Assembly: GCF_003344535.1 (NCBI RefSeq)
Contig: NZ_QPKS01000003.1
Span: 124,001 to 188,000 of the forward strand
DNA from: Exiguobacterium flavidum
GTDB lineage: Bacteria > Bacillota > Bacilli > Exiguobacteriales > Exiguobacteriaceae
Direction of reading: 5' to 3'
Length of the DNA: 64,000 nucleotides
The notes beneath the pieces were generated by a model. The model made no database searches. It saw only the letters and a program-made list of their open reading frames with translations, and had not been told where the DNA came from. Every line of letters begins with the position of its first letter. Position 1 is the stretch's first letter. The position numbers and the translations under genes are program-made. This document shows positions 1 through 8,709 of this stretch, in pieces.

Positions 1-632
1 TCGCCGTCCGAGATTTTCTCGGCAATCCGGACGATCCGGTCGATCGGCCGGACGATGCTCCGGGCGAACAGCCAGTTGTAAATTGCAAGAGCAAGTAGCA
101 GCAAGATCGAGACGAACAGGGTATTTTGCGTCAGAGCGTTCGTCTTATCCTTCGCTTCCGCCTGAAGAGCGCCATAGAACTCACCGTTCTTCGCGTGGAG
201 CGTGTTCAAGTCGCTGAGCACCCCCTCGATCCGGGCCGCGTGCGAGCGGATCGAGATCGGTTCCTGCTCCGCGAGCAGGCTCGGCACAGCTTCGTTCAGC
301 AGCGAATACTTCTCGGCCGCGCGGTCGACATGGACCCGGAAGTCATCAATCAGGTAATCATCCTTCAATGCCTTGATCCGTACTGCATTCTTTTTCGAAA
401 GTGAAGAAGCCTGATCCATCTGATTCTTCGACGGCTGTTCCGCGAGGCGGAGCCATGCCGCTTGTTCATACAACAGCTTCGTCTCAAGTTCCGACACCTC
501 GACGAGCTGTTTGCCATAGTCTTCGTTGTATGACTGGATCTGTCTCAACTCGATCAGCGTCCATCCCATCAAACCGAATACAGCGAGCATCGTGATGAGC
601 GTAGACAAAATAAATCTTTTTCTGAGCGTCAT
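1..632 (-). CDS. Membrane receptor with 4-helix sensor and HAMP (partial)
   Basis: Only about 210 N-terminal residues are present; the 3' end runs off base 1. Visible are a membrane segment near residues 7-27, a roughly 140-residue helical extracytoplasmic region, a second membrane segment near 171-190 and the start of a HAMP linker (SIVRPIDRIVRIAEKI). This is the topology of a methyl-accepting chemotaxis protein or a sensor kinase; the deciding C-terminus is outside. The ATG overlaps the stop of the upstream BMP lipoprotein gene (ATGA) and has an AAGGCGGTG ribosome site inside that gene, so the two are probably translationally coupled and act together. Confidence 0.75.
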   Translation of the reverse strand, partial: MTLRKRFILSTLITMLAVFGLMGWTLIELRQIQSYNEDYGKQLVEVSELETKLLYEQAAWLRLAEQPSKNQMDQASSLSKKNAVRIKALKDDYLIDDFRVHVDRAAEKYSLLNEAVPSLLAEQEPISIRSHAARIEGVLSDLNTLHAKNGEFYGALQAEAKDKTNALTQNTLFVSILLLLALAIYNWLFARSIVRPIDRIVRIAEKISDG

Positions 633-1606
633 CTGATCACCGCCTTTCCATTAAGCAGGTCTTTCTTCAGTTCCTCGATCCGCGTGTTCTCGTCTGCAGT
701 CCATTCGGCATTGCGGATCGGTGCGAGCGCGATCCCGCCTTCCTTGATGCCGAGTGTGACGTGCCCTCCTTGAAGCCCTTCCTGTTCAACCTGATGTGCG
801 ATCTCCGTGATTGCGAGATCGACCTGCTTGAGCATTGACGTCATGACGGCGTCGGGTGCGATCGCCGTCTGATCCGTATCGACCCCGATCGCCTTGTGTC
901 CCTTCTTCTCGGCAGCTTGCAAGACGCCGCTTCCCGTCAATCCGGCAGCGGCGTACAGGACGTCTGCCTTTCTTTTCATCTGCGCGTTCGCCAGCTGATT
1001 TCCTTTTTCAGGTGCTGCGAAATCCTCCGCGTAGTCGACGAGGACCTCGATTTCCGGATCGATCGCTTTCGCCCCTGCACGATAGCCATTCTCGAATTTC
1101 TCGATCAATGGAGAACGCATCCCTCCAACGAATCCGATCGTCTTCGTTTCCGACTCGAGAGCAGCGACCGCACCGGCGAGGTAGCTCCCCTCGTCCTCAC
1201 TGAACGTCAGCGAGAGAACGTTCGGAAGATCCGATACCGCGTCGACGATCGCGAATTGCTGCTTCGGATATTTTTTCGCCACCTTCTCAAGGTCCTGCTG
1301 CCCCATGAATCCAAGACCGACGACGACGTTCGGCTTCTCCTTCGCGAGCGCCTCGAAACCGCCTTCATATGTCTTCGTCTCAGAAAGTTCGCGGTAGTCG
1401 ACGAACCAGTCGTCTTTTTCCCGCAGCAGCAACATGCCGCCCATCGCCGCGTCGCTGAACGATTGATCACCAAGTCCGACATCGGACAGAACGACCCCGA
1501 TTTCCTTTCGTTCCTTGACTGCGGAAGCCGGATCATCAAGAACGCTTGTACAGCCTGCCAAAACGATCGTCATCCCGAGCACCATGGATCTATATTTATT
1601 TTTCAC
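629..1606 (-). CDS. BMP-family substrate-binding lipoprotein
   Basis: About 325 residues with a lipoprotein signal peptide ending in the lipobox VLAGC, followed by a BMP/PnrA-like fold (IGVVLSDVGLGDQSFSD near the start). BMP proteins bind nucleosides or other small ligands outside the membrane, usually for an ABC transporter; the Bacillus Med protein is a regulatory member. The GTG start at 1606 is chosen because AAGGAGTG lies just upstream and the signal peptide then begins with basic residues. No permease or ATPase gene is adjacent. The downstream coupled gene encodes a HAMP receptor, so a sensory binding protein is more likely than a transport component, though this is inference. Confidence 0.82.
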   Translation of the reverse strand: MKNKYRSMVLGMTIVLAGCTSVLDDPASAVKERKEIGVVLSDVGLGDQSFSDAAMGGMLLLREKDDWFVDYRELSETKTYEGGFEALAKEKPNVVVGLGFMGQQDLEKVAKKYPKQQFAIVDAVSDLPNVLSLTFSEDEGSYLAGAVAALESETKTIGFVGGMRSPLIEKFENGYRAGAKAIDPEIEVLVDYAEDFAAPEKGNQLANAQMKRKADVLYAAAGLTGSGVLQAAEKKGHKAIGVDTDQTAIAPDAVMTSMLKQVDLAITEIAHQVEQEGLQGGHVTLGIKEGGIALAPIRNAEWTADENTRIEELKKDLLNGKAVIR

Positions 1607-1715
1607 GGTATTCACTCCTTTTCTTCTTTGCTCCCTCCTTATCGGCAAAGCGGTCAGACCTCTTAACATACATTGAAAATATCAGAAAATTGAATTCTCA
1701 ATATATGTACACAAA

Positions 1716-1744
1716 AAAACCATCCCTCAAAGAAAGGGATGGTT
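1716..1744 (-). terminator. Intrinsic terminator of deoC
   Basis: A 10-bp perfect stem (AACCATCCCT with AGGGATGGTT) is followed on the minus strand by a run of T. It lies just after the deoC stop codon and before the BMP gene. Confidence 0.85.
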
Positions 1745-1752
1745 CAGATGAC

Positions 1753-2418
1753 TCAGTAGTCGCTGTCAGATGATCCGCCAGTGACGATGGCGATGCCTGC
1801 AGATGCACCGATACGGTTCGCACCCGCATCGATCATCGCTTTTGCACCTTCGAAGTCGCGTACGCCGCCTGAAGCTTTGACACCGATGTCAGGACCGACA
1901 GTCTCACGCATGAGACGGATGTCTTCAACTGTCGCGCCGCCTGTCGAGAAGCCTGTCGACGTCTTGACGAAGTCAGCTCCGGCTTTGACCGAGAGTTCGC
2001 ATGCCGTCTTGATTTCTTCCTTCGTAAGAAGGCAGTTCTCGAAGATGACTTTGACGAGTGTGCCGTTTGCCGCTTCGACGACTGCACGGATGTCACGTTC
2101 TACGAGCTCAAGGTTTCCTTCTTTCAAAGCGCCGATGTTGAGAACCATGTCGATCTCCGTCGCACCGTTCTTGATTGCGTCCGTCGTTTCGAAAGCCTTC
2201 ACTTCCGGAGTGTTCGCTCCGAGCGGGAAGCCGATGACTGTACAGACCTTGACGTCGTCGTCCGATTTCAAGAGTTCTGCCGCGAGTGCGACGTGTGTCG
2301 GGTTGACACAGACACTAGCGAATTTGTATTCAAGTGCTTCTTTGCAAAGCGTTTCGATTTGGGCACGTGACGTCTCAGGCTTGAGCGCCGTGTGGTCGAT
2401 CATTGCTGCCAGATTCAT
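1753..2418 (-). CDS. deoC: Deoxyribose-phosphate aldolase
   Basis: 221 residues, the normal size for the family. The enzyme splits 2-deoxyribose 5-phosphate into glyceraldehyde 3-phosphate and acetaldehyde in cytoplasmic deoxynucleoside breakdown. The start [10 protein letters not shown], the segment [10 protein letters not shown], the conserved Asp/Asn stretch EIDMVLNIG and the Schiff-base lysine in [12 protein letters not shown] all match DeoC. A strong ribosome site (AAGGAGG) precedes the ATG. It has its own promoter and terminator and so appears monocistronic. No deo kinase, phosphorylase or DeoR repressor is adjacent. Confidence 0.96.
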   Translation of the reverse strand: MNLAAMIDHTALKPETSRAQIETLCKEALEYKFASVCVNPTHVALAAELLKSDDDVKVCTVIGFPLGANTPEVKAFETTDAIKNGATEIDMVLNIGALKEGNLELVERDIRAVVEAANGTLVKVIFENCLLTKEEIKTACELSVKAGADFVKTSTGFSTGGATVEDIRLMRETVGPDIGVKASGGVRDFEGAKAMIDAGANRIGASAGIAIVTGGSSDSDY

Positions 2419-2442
2419 GTTTGTTCCTCCTTAAATTTTCAC

Positions 2443-2471
2443 ATTGTAACCTTTTACATTCTACCACGCAA
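2443..2471 (-). promoter_or_regulatory. Probable sigma-A promoter of deoC
   Basis: On the minus strand TTGCGT is followed after 17 bp by TACAAT, about 25 bp upstream of the deoC start. Confidence 0.55.
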
Positions 2472-2491
2472 GAGGTCAGACTTCTATCATT

Positions 2492-3376
2492 TCAAGCGAC
2501 TTTTTTCTGCTGTTTTTTGCGAAGCCATAATCCGTTGGCCGTAAAGACGAGTGCGGCCGACCAGATGAATGAAAACGCAATCAAATGAGCACGCGTGAAC
2601 GGTTCACCATACAGCAGGACACCAATCGCGAGCGAAAGCGTCGGCGCGACGAACTGGAGAAAGCCGACGAGCGTGTAAGGGATACGTTGTGCCCCGTATC
2701 CGAACAGGAGAAGCGGAACGGCCGTGATGATTCCCGTCGCGATCAGACCGACCGTCAGACCAGCACCTGCGCCGAGCGATGCCTCCCCTTTTGCGCCGAG
2801 CCAGATCATATAGATCAGGACGATCGGCAACGGTGCAAGCGTCTCGAGGCTCAAGCTGACAGTCGATTCGAGCGGCCGGCGTTTCTTGACGACGCCGTAT
2901 ATGCCGAAGCTGAAGGCGAGCGCAATCGCGATCCACGGGAAATCTCCGTATCCGATTGCAAGGATCAGGACACCTGTACCGGCTAGCAGGATCGCGATCC
3001 ATTCGACTCGAGAAAGAGATTCCCGGAAAAAGACGACGCCAAACAAGATGCTGACGAGCGGATTGATGTAGTAGCCGAGTGATGCCTCGACGATGAACGC
3101 ATGGTTGACTGCCCAGATATAAATGAACCAGTTCATGCTGATGATCACGCCATTCAAAAAGAAAAGGCGTCTTGTAAAGGAGTTCGAGAGTGCCTCCTTG
3201 AATTTCGGCAACGCTTTTTGGTAGTAGAGCAATCCCATCAGAAACAGGAACGACCAGACGATCCGGTTCGCGAGGATCTCCTCGCTCGACACGTCGCCGA
3301 GCAATTTCCAGTAGATCGGAAGCAATCCCCAGATAACATATGCCGACAAGGTCGCAATAAAGCCTTTTTTGTCCAT
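2492..3376 (-). CDS. rarD: RarD-type EamA family permease
   Basis: 294 residues with about ten hydrophobic helices and two EamA repeats. The opening MDKKGFIATLSAYVIWGLLP, the conserved SLGYYINPLVSILFGVVFF and the closing APTLSLAIGVLLYGEPF match the RarD subfamily of the drug/metabolite transporter superfamily. RarD proteins are inner-membrane permeases whose substrates are mostly unknown; the name comes from chloramphenicol-resistance phenotypes. A second, clearly related copy lies immediately upstream (3415-4290), so this is a tandem duplication. The lysine-rich C-terminus should be cytoplasmic. Confidence 0.9.
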   Translation of the reverse strand: MDKKGFIATLSAYVIWGLLPIYWKLLGDVSSEEILANRIVWSFLFLMGLLYYQKALPKFKEALSNSFTRRLFFLNGVIISMNWFIYIWAVNHAFIVEASLGYYINPLVSILFGVVFFRESLSRVEWIAILLAGTGVLILAIGYGDFPWIAIALAFSFGIYGVVKKRRPLESTVSLSLETLAPLPIVLIYMIWLGAKGEASLGAGAGLTVGLIATGIITAVPLLLFGYGAQRIPYTLVGFLQFVAPTLSLAIGVLLYGEPFTRAHLIAFSFIWSAALVFTANGLWLRKKQQKKVA

Positions 3377-3414
3377 GATTATCTTCTCTCTTCTTTCAAG
3401 TCTGTCGATTATTT

Positions 3415-4290
3415 TCAGGAAACCTTGCCCGTCACCATCCTTGCACCACGAATACCGCTGACCGTAAAGACGGCGACGCCTGCCCAGATGAACAGGAAGG
3501 CGATGAGGTGAACTTCCGTGAACACATCATTGAACAGGAAGATTCCGAGGAACAGCGTAAGTGTCGGGGCGATGTATTGCAGGATGCCGACGTAGACGAA
3601 CGGGATCCGCGGCATCCCGTAACCGAACAGCATCAATTGAAATGCCGTCGCGACGCCGAGCATCGTGATCGCGATCAATGGACCCGCAGACAGCGCTGTC
3701 ATGTCTTCAGGCGTCATCGCGAGCGCAAAAACGGCGAACGGCATCGTCACGAGCGTCTCAAGGAACAGACCGGACAACGGTTCTGCCGCCGCTTTCTTCT
3801 TCAACACCCCATAGAACGCGAAGGAGATGGCGAGGAGGAAGGCGATGAACGGGAATTGCCCATAGCCGAATGTCAGGACAGAGACGCCTACGACGGCGAA
3901 GCAGATCGCGACGATCTGTGCACGCGTCAGACGTTCCCTGAAGAATATCAATCCGAACAGGACGCTGACGAGCGGATTGATGTAATAACCGAGCGACGAC
4001 TCGACGATATACCCTTCCCCGATCGCATAGAGATACAGCGTCCAGTTCAGCCCAAGGACGATACCAGCCAGGATGACCGTGTGACGCTGACGAGGATTCT
4101 GCCAGAGTGTACGAACGTTCCTCATTTTGTTCATCAGGTTAAGTAAAAGGAAGACAAATAAAAACGCACTGATGATGCGGATCGATACGACGGTCCATGC
4201 CGGAACGCCGTCTGCGAACAGTTTGTAGATCGGCAGCAATCCTCCGATCGTATAGCCGGCGAACGTCGCGCCCATACCTTTCTTATCCAC
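3415..4290 (-). CDS. rarD: RarD-type EamA family permease, second copy
   Basis: 291 residues from a GTG start at 4290, placed by a GGAGGTG ribosome site five bases upstream and by alignment with its neighbour (VDKKGMGATFAGY against MDKKGFIATLSAY). It has ten predicted membrane helices, the SLGYYINPLVSVLFGLIFF motif and a closing IAPTLTLFLGIFLFNDVF. It is a paralogue of the downstream gene but diverged, so the duplication is probably old. The reading frame stays open upstream to 4401, but that part overlaps the pseudouridine synthase gene and has no ribosome site. Substrate unknown. Confidence 0.9.
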   Translation of the reverse strand: MDKKGMGATFAGYTIGGLLPIYKLFADGVPAWTVVSIRIISAFLFVFLLLNLMNKMRNVRTLWQNPRQRHTVILAGIVLGLNWTLYLYAIGEGYIVESSLGYYINPLVSVLFGLIFFRERLTRAQIVAICFAVVGVSVLTFGYGQFPFIAFLLAISFAFYGVLKKKAAAEPLSGLFLETLVTMPFAVFALAMTPEDMTALSAGPLIAITMLGVATAFQLMLFGYGMPRIPFVYVGILQYIAPTLTLFLGIFLFNDVFTEVHLIAFLFIWAGVAVFTVSGIRGARMVTGKVS

Positions 4291-4340
4291 GAGACACCTC
4301 CAAAATATAGGACCGCCGCCAGGCAACGGCCCCTGAATCG

Positions 4341-5036
4341 TCATTGTGCATCGAGTATCTCGAAGAGCGTCTTCCGCTCCTCTTCCGTGATGTCGCGCCA
4401 CTGTCCGATCGGCAGATCTCCGAGATCGATGTTCATGATCCGGACGCGTTGCAGCCGCTTCACTTGATAGCCGAATTCTTTACACATCCGGCGAATCTGG
4501 CGGTTGAGCCCTTGCGTCAGGATGATCTTGAACGTCCGCCGGTCGACGCGTTCCGTCACGCACGGCTTCGTCGTCGTGCCGAGGATCTCGACCCCGCTTG
4601 CCATCCCTTTCAGGAATTCGTCGGTGACCGGCTGATCGACCGTGACGATGTACTCTTTATCGTGATTGTTCTCAGCTCTCAAGATCCGGTTGACGATATC
4701 CCCGTCGTTCGTAAGCAGGATCAATCCGTCCGAGTCCTTGTCGAGACGCCCGATCGGGAAAATCCGTTCCGGATGTCCGACGAAATCGACGATGTTCCCT
4801 TCGACGTCGAGCTCCGTCGTACACGTGATCCCGACCGGCTTATTGAGCACGATGTAGATCGATTCCGGTTTCGCCTGGAGCGGCTTCCCGTCGATTTGGA
4901 CGTCGTCGCCCGCTTCTGCCTGGCTCCCGAGTTCGGCCAACTTTCCGTTGATCGTGACACGTCCCGCATCGACGAGCTTGTCCGCGGCCCGTCTCGAGCA
5001 AAAGCCCGTCTCACTGATGAATTTGTTGATTCGCAT
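4341..5036 (-). CDS. Pseudouridine synthase, RluF/RsuA family
   Basis: About 231 residues. An N-terminal S4 RNA-binding domain (INKFISETGFCSRRAADKLV) is followed by a pseudouridine synthase domain with the catalytic aspartate in GRLDKDSDGLILLTNDGD and the family motif GLNRQIRRMCKEFGYQVKRL. The enzyme isomerises uridine in ribosomal RNA. The GLNRQIRRM and EFGYQVKRLQRVRI pattern is close to RluF, which modifies 23S rRNA U2604, but RluB or RsuA cannot be ruled out by eye. The ATG at 5036 is favoured by a GGAG site ten bases upstream; a GTG three codons earlier is possible. Confidence 0.88.
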   Translation of the reverse strand: MRINKFISETGFCSRRAADKLVDAGRVTINGKLAELGSQAEAGDDVQIDGKPLQAKPESIYIVLNKPVGITCTTELDVEGNIVDFVGHPERIFPIGRLDKDSDGLILLTNDGDIVNRILRAENNHDKEYIVTVDQPVTDEFLKGMASGVEILGTTTKPCVTERVDRRTFKIILTQGLNRQIRRMCKEFGYQVKRLQRVRIMNIDLGDLPIGQWRDITEEERKTLFEILDAQ

Positions 5037-5262
5037 TCTTTCCACGCTCCGTTTCAGAAAATCTGTTCTCAGTGTATCTCATCCCGTGCATTTGTACAAA
5101 AATATCCGTCTCCATGGTAACGCGTTGCCTCGAAAGCCGAATTTTTCACCAGATGTCGATTATTCGAGATGATTCTGAAATAATCAGTATTTTTTTGAAA
5201 AAAGTGCAAATCCAATCTTGGCGATATTATACTTTTTAGAACTTATGAGGGGGAGGATCAGC

Positions 5263-5715
5263 ATGAACGATTGCTTCATTTGCGACAAACATGCCGAAGT
5301 CATCGAGACCGCCGGGATCACGATCCACGAGGACGAATACGTCTATGTCGGTCATATCGACCGGGCCGGTGCACCGAACTATCTTGGGCACATCATGATC
5401 GACTTGAAACGGCACGTACCGACGCTTGCCGAATTGACGACCGACGAAGCGACCGTGTTCGGGATCATCATGGCACGCGTCAGTAAAGCGCTCAAGGAGT
5501 CTGAATCGGCAGAACATATCTACGCCCTCGTCTCCGGGAATTCCGTCCCGCACCTCCACATGCACCTGATCGCCCGCTACCCGGGTACACCGAAAGAGCA
5601 CTGGGGCCCGATGGATGTCTATGGCTGGGAGGATGCACCGATGGGCACCGAAGAGGATGTCGTCCGACTATGCCTGCGTCTGAAAACGTACTTGGAGGAG
5701 GATGACCATGAATGA
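5263..5715 (+). CDS. HIT family hydrolase
   Basis: 150 residues. The N-terminal CFICDKHAE resembles the zinc-binding CxxC of HIT hydrolases, and the catalytic histidine triad is clear in SVPHLHMHLIARY. HIT proteins hydrolyse or transfer nucleotidyl groups, for example from dinucleoside polyphosphates or adenylated intermediates. The start is set by GGGGGAGG seven bases upstream. The last codons overlap the start of the PP2C-like gene by eight bases, so the two are co-translated. Confidence 0.9.
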   Translation: MNDCFICDKHAEVIETAGITIHEDEYVYVGHIDRAGAPNYLGHIMIDLKRHVPTLAELTTDEATVFGIIMARVSKALKESESAEHIYALVSGNSVPHLHMHLIARYPGTPKEHWGPMDVYGWEDAPMGTEEDVVRLCLRLKTYLEEDDHE

Positions 5716-6520
5716 GACCGCTCGACAGTTCAGCTGGGTCGGCAGCCGCGAACATTTCGTCGACGCCATCGATGTCCAGCGTCTCGAACATATCGCCGTC
5801 GGACGGTATGGCGGCAACTCGAGCGCCGGCCAATATAAGAACGAGGACGGCTGTCTCGTCTGGTCCGATGTTCGGAAGGACTGGGAATTCGCCGTACTGC
5901 TCGACGCACACAATACGGCAGAAAGCGCCGAACAGGTCATCGAGCTGATCGAGCGAAACGAATCCCGGATCAGAACGCGGCTCGAGTCGCCAGCGACGCA
6001 ATCAACGTTCAAACTTTTAGAGGAAGAGATGCTCCGGATGTTCCAATCGGAGGATTTCCTCGCCGCTTGCCGCAACGTCACGGGCGAGACCGCTTGTCTG
6101 ATCGCAGTTCGAAAAGAGAATTACCTCTGGTGGTTCTCGGTCGGCGATTGTATGCTCTATCTCTTCCATCCCGAACTCGCGGCGCTCGGCCAGTTCCAGC
6201 TCAATCAACGGCAATTCTTCGAATGGGTCGGGCAAGTCAATACGTTCGAACGAAACGTCCCCTGTTACAGCACCGGCGTAAGGGAGCTCCGGACGGGTGA
6301 AAACCATATCCTGTTGACGACGGACGGCTTGACGGAGTGTCCGAACGACCCTTATTCGACACCGATGGATATCGCCGACGCGTTTCGCGGATTGACAGAC
6401 GAGGAAGGGATTCAGACCATGCTGAAGAAGATCCAGGCTAACGGTGTCAGAGACAGCACGACGATCGTCTCCTACAAGGTGACGAACCCGCTCGAGGCGA
6501 CACGGCCGAGCAACGCTTAG
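5708..6520 (+). CDS. PP2C-like protein phosphatase
   Basis: 270 residues, cytoplasmic, no membrane segments. PP2C signatures appear in order: GGNSSAGQYKNEDG (metal-binding Asp), AVLLDAHNTAE (equivalent of the DGHG motif), WWFSVGDCMLYLF, ILLTTDGLTE and RDSTTIVSYKV. The acidic positions that hold the two metals are kept, but the DGHG motif reads DAHN. It is therefore probably an active serine/threonine phosphatase of a divergent bacterial branch. The ATG at 5708 is chosen because AGGAGG lies six bases upstream; an ATG two codons earlier abuts that site. It overlaps the HIT gene. Confidence 0.85.
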   Translation: MNETARQFSWVGSREHFVDAIDVQRLEHIAVGRYGGNSSAGQYKNEDGCLVWSDVRKDWEFAVLLDAHNTAESAEQVIELIERNESRIRTRLESPATQSTFKLLEEEMLRMFQSEDFLAACRNVTGETACLIAVRKENYLWWFSVGDCMLYLFHPELAALGQFQLNQRQFFEWVGQVNTFERNVPCYSTGVRELRTGENHILLTTDGLTECPNDPYSTPMDIADAFRGLTDEEGIQTMLKKIQANGVRDSTTIVSYKVTNPLEATRPSNA

Positions 6521-6566
6521 CACGTTCGTTCACTCCGAAACGTCACCTTTGCAAGGAACCATATGA

Positions 6567-6613
6567 AAAATGCCATGATTCCCAGCTGCTAGCGCGGGAA
6601 TCATGGCATTTCT
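6567..6613. terminator. Bidirectional terminator between PP2C gene and mtaB
   Basis: A long stem (AATGCCATGATTCCC with GGGAATCATGGCATT) is flanked by A on the left and T on the right, so it can end the plus-strand HIT-PP2C pair and the minus-strand heat-shock operon. Confidence 0.9.
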
Positions 6614-6621
6614 TTTTCAGG

Positions 6622-7956
6622 TCAGATGGCAGAAGCTTTGAGCGTCTCCATGACGCGGACGAACTGTCCCTCGTTGAGCGGATAGCCAGCCTTCGTCACT
6701 TTGACGCGGACGAGTTGACCGATCAAGGACTCATCGCCCTCGATCGCGACACGCAAGTAGTTGTCCGTATAGCCGACGAGCTTGCCGCCTGCCTCTTCCG
6801 AGAACTCTTCCGGAATGATTTCGAGCAGTTCGCCTTCGTACTTCGACGCATACTCCTTCGCGAGCTGATCCGAGAGCGCGATCAGACGGGCGACACGCTC
6901 CTCTTTCACACTCTCTTCGACCTGGTCCTCCATCATCGCGGCCGGTGTCCCGGTCCGTTTCGAGTACGGGAAGACGTGCAGTTCGCTGAACTTATGGTCG
7001 TTGATGAAGTTGAACGTCTCCATGAACTCTTCTTCCGTCTCGCCCGGGAAGCCGACGATGACATCTGATGTGATCGCGCAGTCAGGCAGCACTTCCTTCA
7101 GGCGCGTGATCCGTTCGCCGAACTCGGCCATCGTGTACTTGCGGCGCATCCGGCGCAAGACCGTATCGGACGCCGACTGGATCGGGACGTGCAGATGGCG
7201 GACGACGATGTTCGAGTCCTTCAGGACGTCGAGTACCTCATCCGTGATCTGGCTCGCTTCGATCGACGAAATCCGCAGACGTTCGAGCCCTTCGACCGAT
7301 TCGAGCGCCTTGAGCAGCTTCGCGAGATTGTAGTCCTTCAAGTCCTCTCCGTAACCGCCTGTATGGATACCGGTCAGGACGATTTCCTTGTACCCGGCGT
7401 CAACGAGCTGTTGCGCCTGCTTCAGGACATCTTCCGGCTGGCGTGAGCGCATGAGTCCACGCGCCCATGGGATGATGCAGAACGTACAGAAGTTGTTGCA
7501 GCCTTCCTGGATCTTGAGAGAAGCCCGTGTCCGGTCCGTGAAGGCAGGGACGTCGAGCTCCTCGTAGACTTTCGCCTTCATGATGTTCCCGACGGCGTTG
7601 ATCGGCATCCGCTCCGTGCGGAACTGCTCGATGTAGCCGATCATCTTATGTCGATCCTGCGTACCGACGACGACATCGACGCCCGGAATCGCCATGATTT
7701 CAGCCGGCGACGTCTGTGCGTAACATCCTGTCACACAGATGACGCTGTCCGGATTTTGGCGAATCGCACGGCGGATGACCTGACGGCTCTTCTTGTCACC
7801 AGTGTTGGTGACGGTACATGTATTGACGACGTAGACGTCCGCGTTCGCCGAAAAATCGACACGGTCATAACCCGCGTCCTTGAACAGCTGCCAGACGGCT
7901 TCCGTCTCATAATGATTGACTTTACAGCCAAGCGTTTGAAAGGCTACAGTTGCCAT
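6622..7956 (-). CDS. mtaB: tRNA t6A37 methylthiotransferase
   Basis: 444 residues. MtaB adds a methylthio group to t6A37 of tRNA, forming ms2t6A. Three parts are visible: the N-terminal MTTase domain (TLGCKVNHYETE, VNTCTV, VTGCYAQ cysteines), the radical SAM centre CNNFCTFCIIPWARG, and a C-terminal TRAM domain near VGYTDNYLRVAIEGDESLIG. The ATG at 7956 gives MATVAFQTLG as in Bacillus and has AAAGGGTG upstream; the frame also opens at a GTG three codons earlier. It is the last gene of the hrcA operon, six bases after rsmE. Confidence 0.95.
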   Translation of the reverse strand: MATVAFQTLGCKVNHYETEAVWQLFKDAGYDRVDFSANADVYVVNTCTVTNTGDKKSRQVIRRAIRQNPDSVICVTGCYAQTSPAEIMAIPGVDVVVGTQDRHKMIGYIEQFRTERMPINAVGNIMKAKVYEELDVPAFTDRTRASLKIQEGCNNFCTFCIIPWARGLMRSRQPEDVLKQAQQLVDAGYKEIVLTGIHTGGYGEDLKDYNLAKLLKALESVEGLERLRISSIEASQITDEVLDVLKDSNIVVRHLHVPIQSASDTVLRRMRRKYTMAEFGERITRLKEVLPDCAITSDVIVGFPGETEEEFMETFNFINDHKFSELHVFPYSKRTGTPAAMMEDQVEESVKEERVARLIALSDQLAKEYASKYEGELLEIIPEEFSEEAGGKLVGYTDNYLRVAIEGDESLIGQLVRVKVTKAGYPLNEGQFVRVMETLKASAI

Positions 7957-7961
7957 TTCGT

Positions 7962-8708
7962 TCACCCTTTCAATTCAAACTGATACGACACTGCTGACAA
8001 GACATAGAATGGAGCCGTCTCCGTCCGGAGGATTCGGCGACCGAGCGCGGCAGCCCTGAATCCAGCCTGCATGAGCCGCTCGACCTCACCTTCCGTCAAT
8101 CCCCCTTCAGGGCCGATGACGACGAGGAGTGAGTCTCCCGGTTTCAATGTCTCGAGTGTCTCAGCGAACACGGAACGTTCTCCGGCCTTCGCTGTCTCTT
8201 CATAGGCGATCAGACAAGCAGTATAGTCTGATGCCGCCTTCAGTACTTCATCATACGTCACATAGTCAACTTCTGGCAACTGTACCCGGTACGATTGCTC
8301 GGCTGCTTCCTTGACGATTTTTTGAACGCGTTCGAGCTTCTTCGGGACCTTCTTCGCGTCCCATTTCGAGACCGAACGGGCCGCTTCGAAGATGAGCAGA
8401 CTGCTCATCCCGAGTTCGGTCCCCTTCTGGGCGACGAGCTCGATCTTATCTCCTTTAGGAAGCCCGTGCGCGATCGTCACCCGAACCGGAAGCTCGGTAT
8501 CACTTTCAAGCGACTCCTCGATCTCAGCGATGGCCTCGCTCTTCGAAAGCGATACGAGACGGCAACGGAACAGACCGCTGCCATCAAGGACGAGTATTTC
8601 GTCCCCTGCCTCCATCCGCATGACGTTCATGATATGATGCGCCTCTTCCTTGCCAAGGCGGAACCGCTGTCCGTCACGTGCTGAAGCATCGACGAAATAA
8701 CGTTGCAT
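7962..8708 (-). CDS. rsmE: 16S rRNA m3U1498 methyltransferase
   Basis: 248 residues, usual length. The start MQRYFVDASARDGQRFRL, the EEAHHIMNVMRM segment and the C-terminal SPOUT knot motifs VVIGPEGGLTEGEVE and LGRRILRTETA identify RsmE, which methylates U1498 of 16S rRNA. It lies one base downstream of prmA and six bases upstream of mtaB in the heat-shock operon, as in Bacillus. Confidence 0.96.
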   Translation of the reverse strand: MQRYFVDASARDGQRFRLGKEEAHHIMNVMRMEAGDEILVLDGSGLFRCRLVSLSKSEAIAEIEESLESDTELPVRVTIAHGLPKGDKIELVAQKGTELGMSSLLIFEAARSVSKWDAKKVPKKLERVQKIVKEAAEQSYRVQLPEVDYVTYDEVLKAASDYTACLIAYEETAKAGERSVFAETLETLKPGDSLLVVIGPEGGLTEGEVERLMQAGFRAAALGRRILRTETAPFYVLSAVSYQFELKG

Positions 8709-8709
8709 C

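Noticed and set aside
896-1666. Long plus-strand frame of 256 codons
   Set aside because: It is antisense to the BMP lipoprotein gene, is rich in Arg and Ser, has no ribosome site and matches no family.
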